DNA of 32,293 nt from Acidobacteriota bacterium (GCA_003225555.1 QIAM01000043.1:1-32293), one strand, 5' to 3'; numbered from the stretch's first letter, positions 16,522-25,811 are shown. The notes: a model not told the origin generated them from the letters alone. Numbers and translations are program-made.

Positions 16522-18285
16522 CTATTTGCCAGGCACCTTTGGAAACTTCCGCGGCACAATTCCCGAGCCTTCCTTGATCGCGAGAATCTGATCGATGGCC
16601 ACATTCAGGCGATCCACTTGTCCGCTGGGCCACGTAATCTCCAGGGATGCGATCTTGGTGCGTGATCCCAAACCAAAATGAATCCGGGGATCGCTCGCTG
16701 ACATGTAACTCATTCCGCCTTTTGCCTGCTCAACATGGACGAATCCCTCGGAGGTTACCTTCAACAAGGCTCCGATGCCATCCCGGTTGGATCGTGTTCC
16801 GATCAGAAGAACTTCCAACCAGTGGTTCGCGCTCCCACCGTCGTTGCGCAGCAGGGAAGGGTAGTCGCCGCGGTTGTTAATGGCGATATCAATGTCCCCA
16901 TCGTTGTCGAAGTCGGCCGTGGCCAAGCCCCGACCGGCGATGGGCCGCACGAAGTCCGATCCCAAAGAATCTGAGACTTTCTCGAACTGCCCATTCCCTA
17001 CATTGCGAAACATCAACAGCGGCTCTTTGTAAGAAACTTCACTGTGATAAAGCTGAATATTATCGAGCATGGCGCCGTTCAATTGCAGGGTGTCGACCCA
17101 TCCATCGTTATCGTAGTCGACGAACTTCATCGACACGCCGCTCAACAGAATAGCCTTGTTGCCGATGCCACAACGGTATGTATCGTCAGTGAAAGTTCCG
17201 TCCCGGTTGTTGTGATAGAGGCGGTTCAGCTCGAAATCCAGATGCGTGATGTATACGTCCAGCCAGCCGTCTCCGTCGACATCGGCGGCATCGATTCCCA
17301 TGCCCGCTTCGTATCTGCCATCCTCGCTCGCGGCGAGACCGGAAACCAGCGACACATCCTCAAACGTGCCGTTGTGCTTATTGATGAATAGAAAATTCGG
17401 CCACGAGTCGTTGGCGATAGCGATGTCGGGCCAGCCGTCATTATTGAGGTCCGCCAGCACGACGCCCATGCCCTTGGCCTCCGGCTTGCCGACTCCAGAC
17501 GCGTCGCTTACGTCGGTGAATGTGCCATCGTGGTTGTTGTGGTAGAGCTTGATTCTCTGACCCTTGTAGTTGCCGGGATGGCAGTACGACCGATAGCCTG
17601 GGCGATGCTCGCCGCACCAGAGATTATTCTTTGGCGTCCACTCGATGTAGTTGGTGACGACCAGGTCGAGCCAGCCGTCTTTGTCGTAATCAAACCACCC
17701 GGCGCTGGTTGACCATCCGCCTTCGTCAGCGACGCCGGCCTTTGCGGTCACATCGGTGAAGGTTCCATTTCCGTTGTTGTGGTAGAGGATGGCGCGGCCG
17801 TAGCCGGTGACGTAGAGATCGGGATATCCGTCGTTGTCGAAGTCCGCGACGGCGACTCCTTGTCCGTACTGGTCTTTTCCTCCGACGCCGGCTTTCTCCG
17901 TGACGTCGGTAAAAGTTCCATCGCCATTGTTGTGGTAAAGCGCGGAGCGCAAGGGACTGGGCGGTTTGTAAATGTCAGTGGCCGCAGATTGTACGAAGAA
18001 CAGGTCTTGGAGTCCGTCCTGATCGTAGTCGATCCACCCGACGCCCGTGCCCATGGTTTCAAGGTAATACTTTTCTTCGGTTTGAGTGCCATCCTGGCGA
18101 AAGGTGATTCCTGCACTCTGCCGAATATCCGTGAAATGGACTGCATTCGCAGAAGAGCGTAGCCTTCTAGACTGCCCAGCCTGGGGCGTTGAATTGCCCG
18201 ATGAGATGAGTGCAGCGCTGACTGCGAGAATAGCGCCACAAGTTGGTCCGAAGCCGAGTCCCATACTACGAAGGTTGTTCCCCAT
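16522..18285 (-). CDS. CRTAC1 family FG-GAP/VCBS protein with ASPIC/UnbV domain (paralogue)
   Basis: This 587-residue protein has a hydrophobic export signal (about residues 8-32), seven DxDxDGxxD-type loops (DYDQDGLQD, DFDNDGYPD, DYDKDGWLD, DLNNDGWPD, DVDGDGWLD, DYDNDGWVD, DFDNDGDID) and a C-terminal ASPIC/UnbV domain with IGTRSNRDGIGA and HFGLGS. It should form a calcium-stabilised seven-bladed propeller outside the cytoplasm. A TTG codon 33 bases upstream could extend it into the preceding gene, but the ATG at 18285 gives a cleaner signal peptide. The gene is 13 bp after the TPR gene and 2 bp before its paralogue, which points to tandem duplication within the operon. No function is established for the family. 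Confidence 0.9.
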   Translation of the reverse strand: MGNNLRSMGLGFGPTCGAILAVSAALISSGNSTPQAGQSRRLRSSANAVHFTDIRQSAGITFRQDGTQTEEKYYLETMGTGVGWIDYDQDGLQDLFFVQSAATDIYKPPSPLRSALYHNNGDGTFTDVTEKAGVGGKDQYGQGVAVADFDNDGYPDLYVTGYGRAILYHNNGNGTFTDVTAKAGVADEGGWSTSAGWFDYDKDGWLDLVVTNYIEWTPKNNLWCGEHRPGYRSYCHPGNYKGQRIKLYHNNHDGTFTDVSDASGVGKPEAKGMGVVLADLNNDGWPDIAIANDSWPNFLFINKHNGTFEDVSLVSGLAASEDGRYEAGMGIDAADVDGDGWLDVYITHLDFELNRLYHNNRDGTFTDDTYRCGIGNKAILLSGVSMKFVDYDNDGWVDTLQLNGAMLDNIQLYHSEVSYKEPLLMFRNVGNGQFEKVSDSLGSDFVRPIAGRGLATADFDNDGDIDIAINNRGDYPSLLRNDGGSANHWLEVLLIGTRSNRDGIGALLKVTSEGFVHVEQAKGGMSYMSASDPRIHFGLGSRTKIASLEITWPSGQVDRLNVAIDQILAIKEGSGIVPRKFPKVPGK

Positions 18286-18298
18286 CACCGGAGTTTTG

Positions 18299-20854
18299 TC
18301 ACAAGGTCCGGTCGGCAAGCGACAATGCTAGCTGCAATATTTGCTGCCTTGCCACCATCGGCATGGGTTCGCGGATCGACGAAGCAGGCGCCGGTGCCTT
18401 GGAGAGAGCTTCTTCAATCCGATTCACGTCCAACCCGCCAGCCTTGCTACCCTTAAAGCGATTCAGCACTTCCCGAGCTTTCTCGATTTGTCCTGTCTGA
18501 TAATAAAAAACACCCAGCGTGGAATAACTGCCGGCCCACTCTGGCAGTAGCTCCACGGCGCGCTCTAGGCGCTCCGCAGCCTCGGCAGTCTTGCCTTGAA
18601 GGACTGATACAAGACCGAGCCCCCACAGGATTTTCCCGGAACTCGGAATCCGGGCGCGTCCTGTTTGCAGCGTCTTTTCGGCTCCGCTTACATCGTTTTC
18701 GCGAAGCTCGATCAGTGTGAGCGAGAGGTAGTACTGGTCGTTGTCGGGATTCCGATTGATAGCATCGCGAAAGATTTCGAGCGCTTTGGCCGCGTCTCCA
18801 AGGTGCGAGTAGATATCTCCAAGAAGAGCGAGATGGGTATCGTCCTGCTGTCCCTTGGCCGAGACTTTCTGAGCAACTTCCAGCGCTTCGTTGTAACTGC
18901 CTTTGCGAAAGTAGGCATCGGCGAGATCGAATTTCACATCGTCGGAGTCGGGATTCGCGTGCAACGCCGTCTGGAAATGCTGGATCGCGTCGTCATACAA
19001 CCGATAGCGCGCAAGCAGTACACCCACCCCAGTCTGGGTTCGATAGTCATTAGCGCTTATCTGGTCCAGTTGCCCGAGAGTTTCCCTGGCCTCTTGGCGT
19101 TTCCCGAGCTTGAGGTAAGCTTCCGCCAAAAGGTAAAGATTTTGTGGCTGGTTCGGATGCAGACGAGCTTGCTCGCTCAGTTCCGCCAGGTCGAGTTGAG
19201 TGCGTTCCTGCGGAGCAAGCTTGGACCGGTTGTCAAGGTAGTCAAAAAGGTGCTGATACGGATACGGCCCGGTCGACGAGTCTTTCGAGAGCGTTTGGAA
19301 AACGTTCAAATCCCGTTGCGCGGCCTCGAGTTGGCGAAGACTTCTCTCCACCATGGCTAGTTTGTAGTATCCAGAAGCAGGATCGTGGCTTACACGAACG
19401 TAGCGTCGCAGCAGAGTCGCGGCATCTTCAAATTTCTTATTCTTGGTTCGGAGGTTCGCAAGCTCCAGCAGCGCTTCGGAGAAATCGGGATTCGAACGAA
19501 GCGCCTGTTGAAATAACTCTTCTGCTGCTGCGTCGTTCCCCTGCCTCTCTTCGATGTATCCCAGGTTGAACAAGCAAGATGCGTTGCGACGGTCCTGCTT
19601 GAGCCCGTCCTGAAAGTACTTCCTTGCTTCATCGAATCGCCCTAAGTGGCGGTACGCAAGGCCCATGAAAGCGTAAGATCGCGCCGAGGGATCCAGTTCG
19701 ATGAGTTTCTTGAACTCGTCGATGGCCTTTTCTGCCTTCCCCGACATGAAGTAGCTCTCGCCCAGGGCAGCGTGAAGGTCCGCTCTTTGGGGCGCAATTT
19801 TCAATCCGGATTCCAGCAGTGGAATCGCGTCCTCGAAATAATTCTGGGTCATGCTGACCCGCGCCATCAGGAAGATGATGTCCGTGTTCTGCGGGTCCAG
19901 CTTTTTGGCAAGCACTAGCAGGTCCAAAGCATCCACCGGCCTCGTCTGATCGGAACAGACTTGGGCTAGCAGATACAGGGTCTCAGGCGAATCGGGCTGC
20001 AGCTTCAGAGCCCGATTCAACGTCAATTCGGCTTTCGCGTAGTCGCGACTGCGCAGATAAACTTGTCCCAGGTTGTAGAGCGTCTCGAACGTTTCGGGCT
20101 GTAGCGCATTGGCTTTTTCCAATTCCACCTTCGCCAATCCGTACTGTTTTTCTGAAGCCAACAAGACACCCAACGTGAAATGCAACTGGACATCGTTCTT
20201 CTTTTCGACAGAAATTTCCCGGGCCAGCTTCACTCCGTCTGCGGTTCTGCCCGCCCGCAGGTAGGCACGAGTCAGGTTAAAGCGGGTTTCCATATTCCAT
20301 GGGTGCACTCGCTGAAAGTGCAGGATGGCCGCGGCGGGAGCCCCCGTAGCCATCAGCAGCAGGCCTAGGTTATAGTTTCCGTCACGATTGGCAGGGTCAA
20401 GGCGCAGGACTTCTCTAAACTCTTTTTCCGCAAGACCGAGCTTTTCTTGGGCCAGGTAAACGTTAGCCAGATTGTTATGAGTCTTTGTCGAACTAGGAGC
20501 GAGCCTCAGCGCATGCTGGAACGCTTTTGCGGCTTCCCCGTAGTTTTTCTGGCTGGCGTAGACAATGCCCAGCAAGTTGTATCCTTCGGCGTTGGACGGA
20601 TTCTGTTTGAGTTGTTTTTCTACCTCATTCCGGGCTTCGTCAGTATGCCCTTCGCGAAGCAATGATTCCGCTTCCGCGAAAGGCGATTGGGTTACGGAAG
20701 AATGCGATGGCATGCGGCGCCCGGATTCGGTCTGCTGGGCTGCCTTTCCACTCGACGAAAACAAAATCAACCCGAACGCAAGAATGGCGGGCACCCCGGG
20801 TCGAAGATACGCGGTGCGCGCTGATGCATGCGGAGATAAGGTATCGAAGGGCAT
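18299..20854 (-). CDS. Large exported TPR-repeat protein
   Basis: This 851-residue protein has a signal peptide (about residues 18-39, ending GKAAQQ) and then about twenty tetratricopeptide repeats up to about residue 815. Typical units read AEGYNLLGIVYASQKNYGEA and THNNLANVYLAQEKLGLA. TPR arrays form helical solenoids that hold other proteins, so it probably acts as a periplasmic or outer-membrane scaffold. It lies 20 bp after the CRTAC1-redoxin-TPR gene and 13 bp before the next CRTAC1 gene, so it likely partners those propeller proteins. No enzymatic domain is visible. No strong ribosome site is seen before the ATG, which fits translational coupling. Confidence 0.9.
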   Translation of the reverse strand: MPFDTLSPHASARTAYLRPGVPAILAFGLILFSSSGKAAQQTESGRRMPSHSSVTQSPFAEAESLLREGHTDEARNEVEKQLKQNPSNAEGYNLLGIVYASQKNYGEAAKAFQHALRLAPSSTKTHNNLANVYLAQEKLGLAEKEFREVLRLDPANRDGNYNLGLLLMATGAPAAAILHFQRVHPWNMETRFNLTRAYLRAGRTADGVKLAREISVEKKNDVQLHFTLGVLLASEKQYGLAKVELEKANALQPETFETLYNLGQVYLRSRDYAKAELTLNRALKLQPDSPETLYLLAQVCSDQTRPVDALDLLVLAKKLDPQNTDIIFLMARVSMTQNYFEDAIPLLESGLKIAPQRADLHAALGESYFMSGKAEKAIDEFKKLIELDPSARSYAFMGLAYRHLGRFDEARKYFQDGLKQDRRNASCLFNLGYIEERQGNDAAAEELFQQALRSNPDFSEALLELANLRTKNKKFEDAATLLRRYVRVSHDPASGYYKLAMVERSLRQLEAAQRDLNVFQTLSKDSSTGPYPYQHLFDYLDNRSKLAPQERTQLDLAELSEQARLHPNQPQNLYLLAEAYLKLGKRQEARETLGQLDQISANDYRTQTGVGVLLARYRLYDDAIQHFQTALHANPDSDDVKFDLADAYFRKGSYNEALEVAQKVSAKGQQDDTHLALLGDIYSHLGDAAKALEIFRDAINRNPDNDQYYLSLTLIELRENDVSGAEKTLQTGRARIPSSGKILWGLGLVSVLQGKTAEAAERLERAVELLPEWAGSYSTLGVFYYQTGQIEKAREVLNRFKGSKAGGLDVNRIEEALSKAPAPASSIREPMPMVARQQILQLALSLADRTL

Positions 20855-20874
20855 TCAGTCTGCGCCGTTGCAGC

Positions 20875-23800
20875 TCAATGTAGCATTTCCAGTTCCTGCT
20901 GAGCCATCTTATGTTGCGGTTGCTGGTGCAATAGTGTCAGCAGTATGTCTCTAGCCTTTTCCTTATTGTCCAGGATCACATACAGGCGGGCTAGATTCAC
21001 ATACGCTTGATCAAAATTTGGGTTGGATTTGATGCAAGCCTTGAATTTCTCCTCCCCTTCCGGATACCGGTGTTCTCTCACGAGAATAACGCCAAGATTG
21101 TTGAGCGCGTCGGGATAGTCCGGCCTGGTGTTGACTGCTTTTTCCAAATACTCCAGGGCCCGCGCCATCTCGTCTTGCTGGGCATACAGCATTCCCAGGC
21201 TGTAGTTTGCCTCGGGATCGTCAGGCTCAACCTCGATCGCGTGGAGAAGCAACTTTTCCGCGTTAGCAAATGACTTTTGGCGCCGGTAAAGGTTCCCTAG
21301 GTTTACAAGCGCAATCGGGTAGTCCGGCCTCAATTCCAGCGAGCGCGTGAAGTTTTGGATGGCTTCCTCATCGCTTTTTTCCTGGGCCGCGACCATTCCA
21401 AGATTATTCCATGCTTCCGGATAGTTCGGACGCATCTTTACCGCCTGTTCGAGGTACTGGCGGGCGTTGTGTGAATCATTCCTTCGCAGATAAAGCGTCC
21501 CCAGATTGTAATAAGCCTCCGGATCGTCCGGCCGAGCCGCTATCACCTGCCTGAAAGAAGTTGCCGCCTGCTCCAGATATCCGCGCTGGAAAAATGCGAC
21601 TCCGTAGGTGAAGTCATTACGCAGGAATTCCCCCTGGTAGAGCTTTCCCTCAAACGGAAGACCCCTCCGCATACGTTCCCCCACAGTACGCGGAACTGAC
21701 CGCACATCTTCCAGCAATCGTTCGGGATTCACCGGCCCCTGATAGACCTTAACGATCATGCCCTCGGGATCGACGAGGAAAGAGATAGGCACGCCGAGAT
21801 CCCTGCGGCGGTCAAACAAGTAACGATAGATAACGTTGTAGATGCCAGCCACTTCCGGGGTGGCCATCAAAGTGGGGAAGGAGAAGCCTTGTTTTAAGAC
21901 GAGAGAACGTACTTTTGGGACGTTGACGAGATCGTCCAAGTTCACAGCGACGATCTGTAGGCCACGCGCCGTAAGCTTTGATTGGTGCTGCCGCAGTAGT
22001 GATAACTGGTCGCTGCAGGACGACGAATCGGTCACCCAAAAGCTCAAAATCAGAAAGCCCTTTTGGAAAGACCGAAGATCCCATTGCTTACCGTCGATGT
22101 CATGCAAAGAGAACTCTGGCGCGCTCAAAGGCTGAATGAGCCAAGTCTCGATCGACGACGGCAAATCTGCGGGCTTCTCGTCCGCGTGCGGATGAACCCG
22201 CGGCGAGGCAACGAACGGTTTGGCAAGATATTTCTCTGAGCCTTCTTCGATTTCGATTCGATGATTGATTGGCAGTTGCTCGAATGATTGCGTTCGCCCA
22301 CTCGGCCAGTGAATGGTGGCCCGGACCGTGCCCTCGAACGTCCCCACTCCGAAGAAGAGCTCCTTGGTGTGCTGAGACAAGAATCCCGAGCCGGCCTGAA
22401 GATATTTCGTCTGGCGATGCTCTGCTGCCTCGACTGTGACAGCGGCTCCGATCGCATCACGATTGCTCTTTGTCCCCCGCAAACGGAACGCGATCGAGTT
22501 CCCCAAATCCTTCATCGCGTTGTGCAAGATCCGGAGTTGTGGTGCGTTTCGGTTCTTGAGAATTACTTCCAGCCGTCCGTCGTGGTCCAGGTCGGCGAGC
22601 GCAAACGAGCGGCTGTCGTCCGGAAAATCAAGCCCGGCTATGGCGGAGACATCTGAAAACGTGCCGTCGTGATTGTTCAGATACAAAACATTCCGCTCGC
22701 GGCCGTTCCATGTGGCGTCGGACCGGATCAACTCGTTGATCGCATTCCACCCTCGCTCATAGTTGAACGAAGCACTGGAGTCTGGCGGTGATTTCGCGAC
22801 GACCTGCCGCCAGAAGAAGCTGGCAAGATCGCGTGCATCAGCTCCGGAGATATACCCATTGGCGATGTACAGGTCAGGATAGCCGTCATGATCGAAATCC
22901 CACGCGTCCGAAGACCAAGCCCATCGGCCCATCTCGACTCCCGCTGGCTGGCTGACGCTTTTGAACCGTCCATTTCCCTGATTCTGGTAGAGAGAATTGC
23001 CGCGAGCGTGTTGGCGGTAAAGGGCTCGAATCGTCTCAGGATCTTTGGGATGAAAGGAATTTTGGGTGGAAATTCGCATGCCGGCGGCAGACCACATGTT
23101 GCCAACAAAAATGTCTTGCTTGCCGTCGCCATCGAAATCGAACCAGCTGGCGCTCATCCCTGCGCCCGCTTCCTCAACCCCCGCTTCGGACGAGACAACT
23201 GTGAACGTTCCGTTGCCGTTATTCCGATACAGATTGCTCCGCCCGAAGTCGTTGGCCACGTAGAGATCCGGACGTCCATCTGAGTCGCAGTCTCCCCAGG
23301 CACAAGCGAAGCTATAACGATCATTGTCCACATAAAGCCCGGCGACCTGTGTGCGATCGCGAAAGGTTCCGTTGCCTTCGTTGTGGAGTAGAAAGTTCGG
23401 AGGTCCATTGCGCGCATCAAAGTACGGAGCGGGATAGTGATACTGGTCCAAGCCAAGGTAGTAGCTGTAAAGACAAAAATAGATATCCAGAAATCCATCG
23501 TGGTCGTAGTCGGCAACGGCGGCATGTGTAAAGGTGCCTTGCGGAGGTCGCACAAAGTTGAAGGCATCGCGTTTTAGCGAAAAGTCTCCGTTGCCCTGAT
23601 TCAGGAATAGCAGAGGCCCACTGCCGCAAACGACGAGAAGATCCTGCAATCCCTTGTTCTCGAAGTCCGCGAACAAAGCGCTGGCTGTTCCATCCAGCAC
23701 GCCCACTCCTGATTTCTCAGTCACATCCTCGAACGTCCCGTCACCTCGATTGCGATAGAGACGGTTTGGAAGTCCCGAGGGCTGGCACACGTAAATCTCA

Positions 23801-24702
23801 TCCCAGCCGTCATTGTCGATGTCGCCGACAGCTACGCCGTTGTTGCCGTACACGTTGATCCCGCAGGCGGCGTCTAGCACCGTACGCCAGTGGTCAACCC
23901 CGCGCAACATTTGGTTCCGGTATGACTCAGTTTGACCAAGGGCTTGCGAAGTAATGTCTACGAATAGTGGTTCGCGAGCGCGACTGACAGTTTCTTGCGT
24001 CGCCTGCCACCTGGTTGCTTGCCAGTCGTTCGATACACCGCGCGACCACAAGGTCAACCAACGTCCCACACGCTGCTCGCGCGCAGAATCTCGTCGAGTT
24101 CCGACAAGGTCGTAACGAATCTCGAGCTGAAAGGTGTGTGGAATGCCGGCTCGCTCCTCGATAGCAGTGAGTTCGAATTCAGCGACCTCGACTCGCGCCA
24201 TTTGCGAGAAATAGGTTTTGATTTCGCAGAGGAACTGCTCGCGACCTGGCTTCACCTGGGCAGTAAAGCGCCTTCGATAAATCTCGATTCCTCCTTCCGC
24301 ACGCAGAGCCGTTTCCTGGATCGGCGAAAGCGAAGCCGCTTCGATTGCAGGGTCCACGAATTTCGCGATGACGTCGAGAGCAGGCGGAGCCGACTTTAGA
24401 GTCTGACTCCAATCACCGAGAAGTTGCATGATTTCCCATGCGTACTTCTCGGTAACGTACTCGTCACCGCCCGGAACCGCCTGGCGAAGAAGATCTTCGA
24501 GTGGAGACTTTGCAGGATCGTGGGGTGTGAAACGAAAGTCCGAGAAGGGAAGAGAGAACCCGCGATCCCAAATGGTTTTTGGGAAGAAAGGCCCGACGGG
24601 CAAGCCATGCAAGGGCGATGGAAGCAAAACCATGGGCGCCCATCGCATTCCCTTGAGGAAGGCCCGGCGTGAAGTGAAGTTTTCGTCTTTACGACTCGCC
24701 AT
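20875..24702 (-). CDS. Multidomain CRTAC1/UnbV - redoxin - TPR fusion protein, Tat-exported
   Basis: This 1275-residue protein starts with a Tat signal (SRRAFLKG, residues 11-18). About 220 residues of unrecognised alpha/beta sequence (roughly 50-270) follow, then a propeller region with seven calcium-loop motifs (DIDNDGWDE, DFENKGLQD, DYDHDGFLD, DCDSDGRPD, DFDGDGKQD, DFDHDGYPD, DLDHDGRLE). Next come an ASPIC/UnbV domain (about 770-850), a thioredoxin-fold AhpC/TlpA-like domain (about 862-1010) and seven TPR units to the end. The redox motif that would be WCxxC reads DSSSC, leaving only Cys896. I use the ATG at 24702; a TTG 21 bases upstream is also possible. It is the first gene of the six-gene operon, 95 bp after the LacI gene. 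Function is unknown; a periplasmic scaffold with a redox or binding module fits. Confidence 0.88.
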   Translation of the reverse strand: MASRKDENFTSRRAFLKGMRWAPMVLLPSPLHGLPVGPFFPKTIWDRGFSLPFSDFRFTPHDPAKSPLEDLLRQAVPGGDEYVTEKYAWEIMQLLGDWSQTLKSAPPALDVIAKFVDPAIEAASLSPIQETALRAEGGIEIYRRRFTAQVKPGREQFLCEIKTYFSQMARVEVAEFELTAIEERAGIPHTFQLEIRYDLVGTRRDSAREQRVGRWLTLWSRGVSNDWQATRWQATQETVSRAREPLFVDITSQALGQTESYRNQMLRGVDHWRTVLDAACGINVYGNNGVAVGDIDNDGWDEIYVCQPSGLPNRLYRNRGDGTFEDVTEKSGVGVLDGTASALFADFENKGLQDLLVVCGSGPLLFLNQGNGDFSLKRDAFNFVRPPQGTFTHAAVADYDHDGFLDIYFCLYSYYLGLDQYHYPAPYFDARNGPPNFLLHNEGNGTFRDRTQVAGLYVDNDRYSFACAWGDCDSDGRPDLYVANDFGRSNLYRNNGNGTFTVVSSEAGVEEAGAGMSASWFDFDGDGKQDIFVGNMWSAAGMRISTQNSFHPKDPETIRALYRQHARGNSLYQNQGNGRFKSVSQPAGVEMGRWAWSSDAWDFDHDGYPDLYIANGYISGADARDLASFFWRQVVAKSPPDSSASFNYERGWNAINELIRSDATWNGRERNVLYLNNHDGTFSDVSAIAGLDFPDDSRSFALADLDHDGRLEVILKNRNAPQLRILHNAMKDLGNSIAFRLRGTKSNRDAIGAAVTVEAAEHRQTKYLQAGSGFLSQHTKELFFGVGTFEGTVRATIHWPSGRTQSFEQLPINHRIEIEEGSEKYLAKPFVASPRVHPHADEKPADLPSSIETWLIQPLSAPEFSLHDIDGKQWDLRSFQKGFLILSFWVTDSSSCSDQLSLLRQHQSKLTARGLQIVAVNLDDLVNVPKVRSLVLKQGFSFPTLMATPEVAGIYNVIYRYLFDRRRDLGVPISFLVDPEGMIVKVYQGPVNPERLLEDVRSVPRTVGERMRRGLPFEGKLYQGEFLRNDFTYGVAFFQRGYLEQAATSFRQVIAARPDDPEAYYNLGTLYLRRNDSHNARQYLEQAVKMRPNYPEAWNNLGMVAAQEKSDEEAIQNFTRSLELRPDYPIALVNLGNLYRRQKSFANAEKLLLHAIEVEPDDPEANYSLGMLYAQQDEMARALEYLEKAVNTRPDYPDALNNLGVILVREHRYPEGEEKFKACIKSNPNFDQAYVNLARLYVILDNKEKARDILLTLLHQQPQHKMAQQELEMLH

Positions 24703-24797
24703 CCTCGAGTGCCCGCGGAGCAAGGACCCCAGGTTCGCATGCTAGCACTGATCCAACCCCGTAACTATTCGAAGGGGTGTTTTTTGGGAACGAGTTA

Positions 24798-25811
24798 TCA
24801 AGCAGGTTGTTCAAGGGGCGCGGGTCCCGACGAATCTCCCAAGACAAGTTCCGCCCCGATCTCGTACTCCTTACCCTGAGGATTGGCCGAGCCGGAGAGT
24901 TCGTGCAAGGCGTCGGCGGCAATCTGCCCCAGAGTTTCACGATGGATGTCCACAGTTGTAATCGACGGATTGCTGTATTCGGCCAGGCTCGTCTTGTCGA
25001 ATCCGGTGATCGAAACATCCTGGGGCACCCGGCATCCCGACTTCAGCAGACCTTTGATCACACCGACGGCAGTCAGATCGTTGATGGCCATCACGGCCGT
25101 AGGACGGGGCGACAGCTTTGCGATGGCTAATCCGGCGGCCAGTCCGCCGTGAAAGCGCAAGTCCCCAGGCAAGACGGGTCCCGGTTTTAATCCCAACGCG
25201 GACATACATTTTTCGTAGGCACGTAAGCGCTCAACATTCGATTTCAGCCCGGGCCTTCCCGCAACAAAGGCGATTCTCCGATGTCCGCACTGGTAGAGAT
25301 ACTTCACAATTTGCTCGACTCCGGAGAAGTAGTCGATTCGCAGATTGCTCATGTATCCGCGGACGGGCGCCGGATCGAGAAGAGTTACGGCAATTTTCCT
25401 TCGCGCCAGTTCATGAATCAGCCGCATGCTGATCTCCGAGGTCATGATGGCAACGCCCCGGACTTTGTGTTCCATCATTCTCTCCGCCGCCAACCGGGTT
25501 CTGCGAGGATCATAGTTGGTGTCGCTGAGGATGGCGTCATAACCAAGCTGACGGGCGCGGATTTCAAAACTCTTGATCACCTCCGGGAAGAAGGGGTTTT
25601 CGATGTCGGAAACGATGATGCCAAGAGTGCGACGGTCCCCCGAAGCCAGATGGCGGGCATGAACGTCGGGAATGTATCCCAAGCGCTTGACGGTCGAAAG
25701 AACAAGGCGGCGCGTGCGGCGTCCCACCTTTCCAGTCTTGTTCAAGACGTTGGAAACAGTGGCGGTGGAGACCCCTGCGGCCTTCGCGACATCACGAATG
25801 GTGAGGCTCAT
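24798..25811 (-). CDS. LacI family transcriptional regulator
   Basis: This 337-residue protein has the LacI-type helix-turn-helix at the N-terminus (TIRDVAKAAGVSTATVSNVL, residues 4-23), the hinge helix (ARHLASG with Leu55) and a periplasmic-binding-protein-like effector domain (from RTLGIIVSDIENPFF to the C-terminus). Such proteins usually repress carbohydrate genes until a sugar binds. The VSTATVS recognition helix is like that of CcpA and PurR, which read palindromes with a central CG. One such site lies just downstream of its own probable promoter. It is followed after 95 bp, on the same strand, by the CRTAC1/TPR/dehydrogenase operon and is divergent from the TonB receptor, so both are likely targets. 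The effector is unknown. Confidence 0.93.
   Translation of the reverse strand: MSLTIRDVAKAAGVSTATVSNVLNKTGKVGRRTRRLVLSTVKRLGYIPDVHARHLASGDRRTLGIIVSDIENPFFPEVIKSFEIRARQLGYDAILSDTNYDPRRTRLAAERMMEHKVRGVAIMTSEISMRLIHELARRKIAVTLLDPAPVRGYMSNLRIDYFSGVEQIVKYLYQCGHRRIAFVAGRPGLKSNVERLRAYEKCMSALGLKPGPVLPGDLRFHGGLAAGLAIAKLSPRPTAVMAINDLTAVGVIKGLLKSGCRVPQDVSITGFDKTSLAEYSNPSITTVDIHRETLGQIAADALHELSGSANPQGKEYEIGAELVLGDSSGPAPLEQPA

Noticed and set aside
15260..16591. Long open frame (443 codons) antisense to a CRTAC1 gene
   Set aside because: It mirrors the repeated calcium-loop codons of the real gene, which lack stop codons on the other strand; its valine- and isoleucine-rich translation has no recognisable domain.
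16520..16633. 38-residue N-terminal extension of the second CRTAC1/UnbV gene
   Set aside because: It overlaps the preceding gene and would bury the export signal; the ATG at 16519 directly follows the upstream stop.
15392..17940. Regularly spaced similar 30-base stretches resembling a CRISPR array
   Set aside because: Spacing is 170-250 bases, copies vary, and they encode the repeated blade motif of beta-propeller proteins.
24756..24785. Plus-strand hairpin (ACCCC/GGGGT) followed by six T
   Set aside because: The stem is only 5 bp, the loop 13 bases, and no plus-strand gene precedes it; in the minus orientation it has no T-run.
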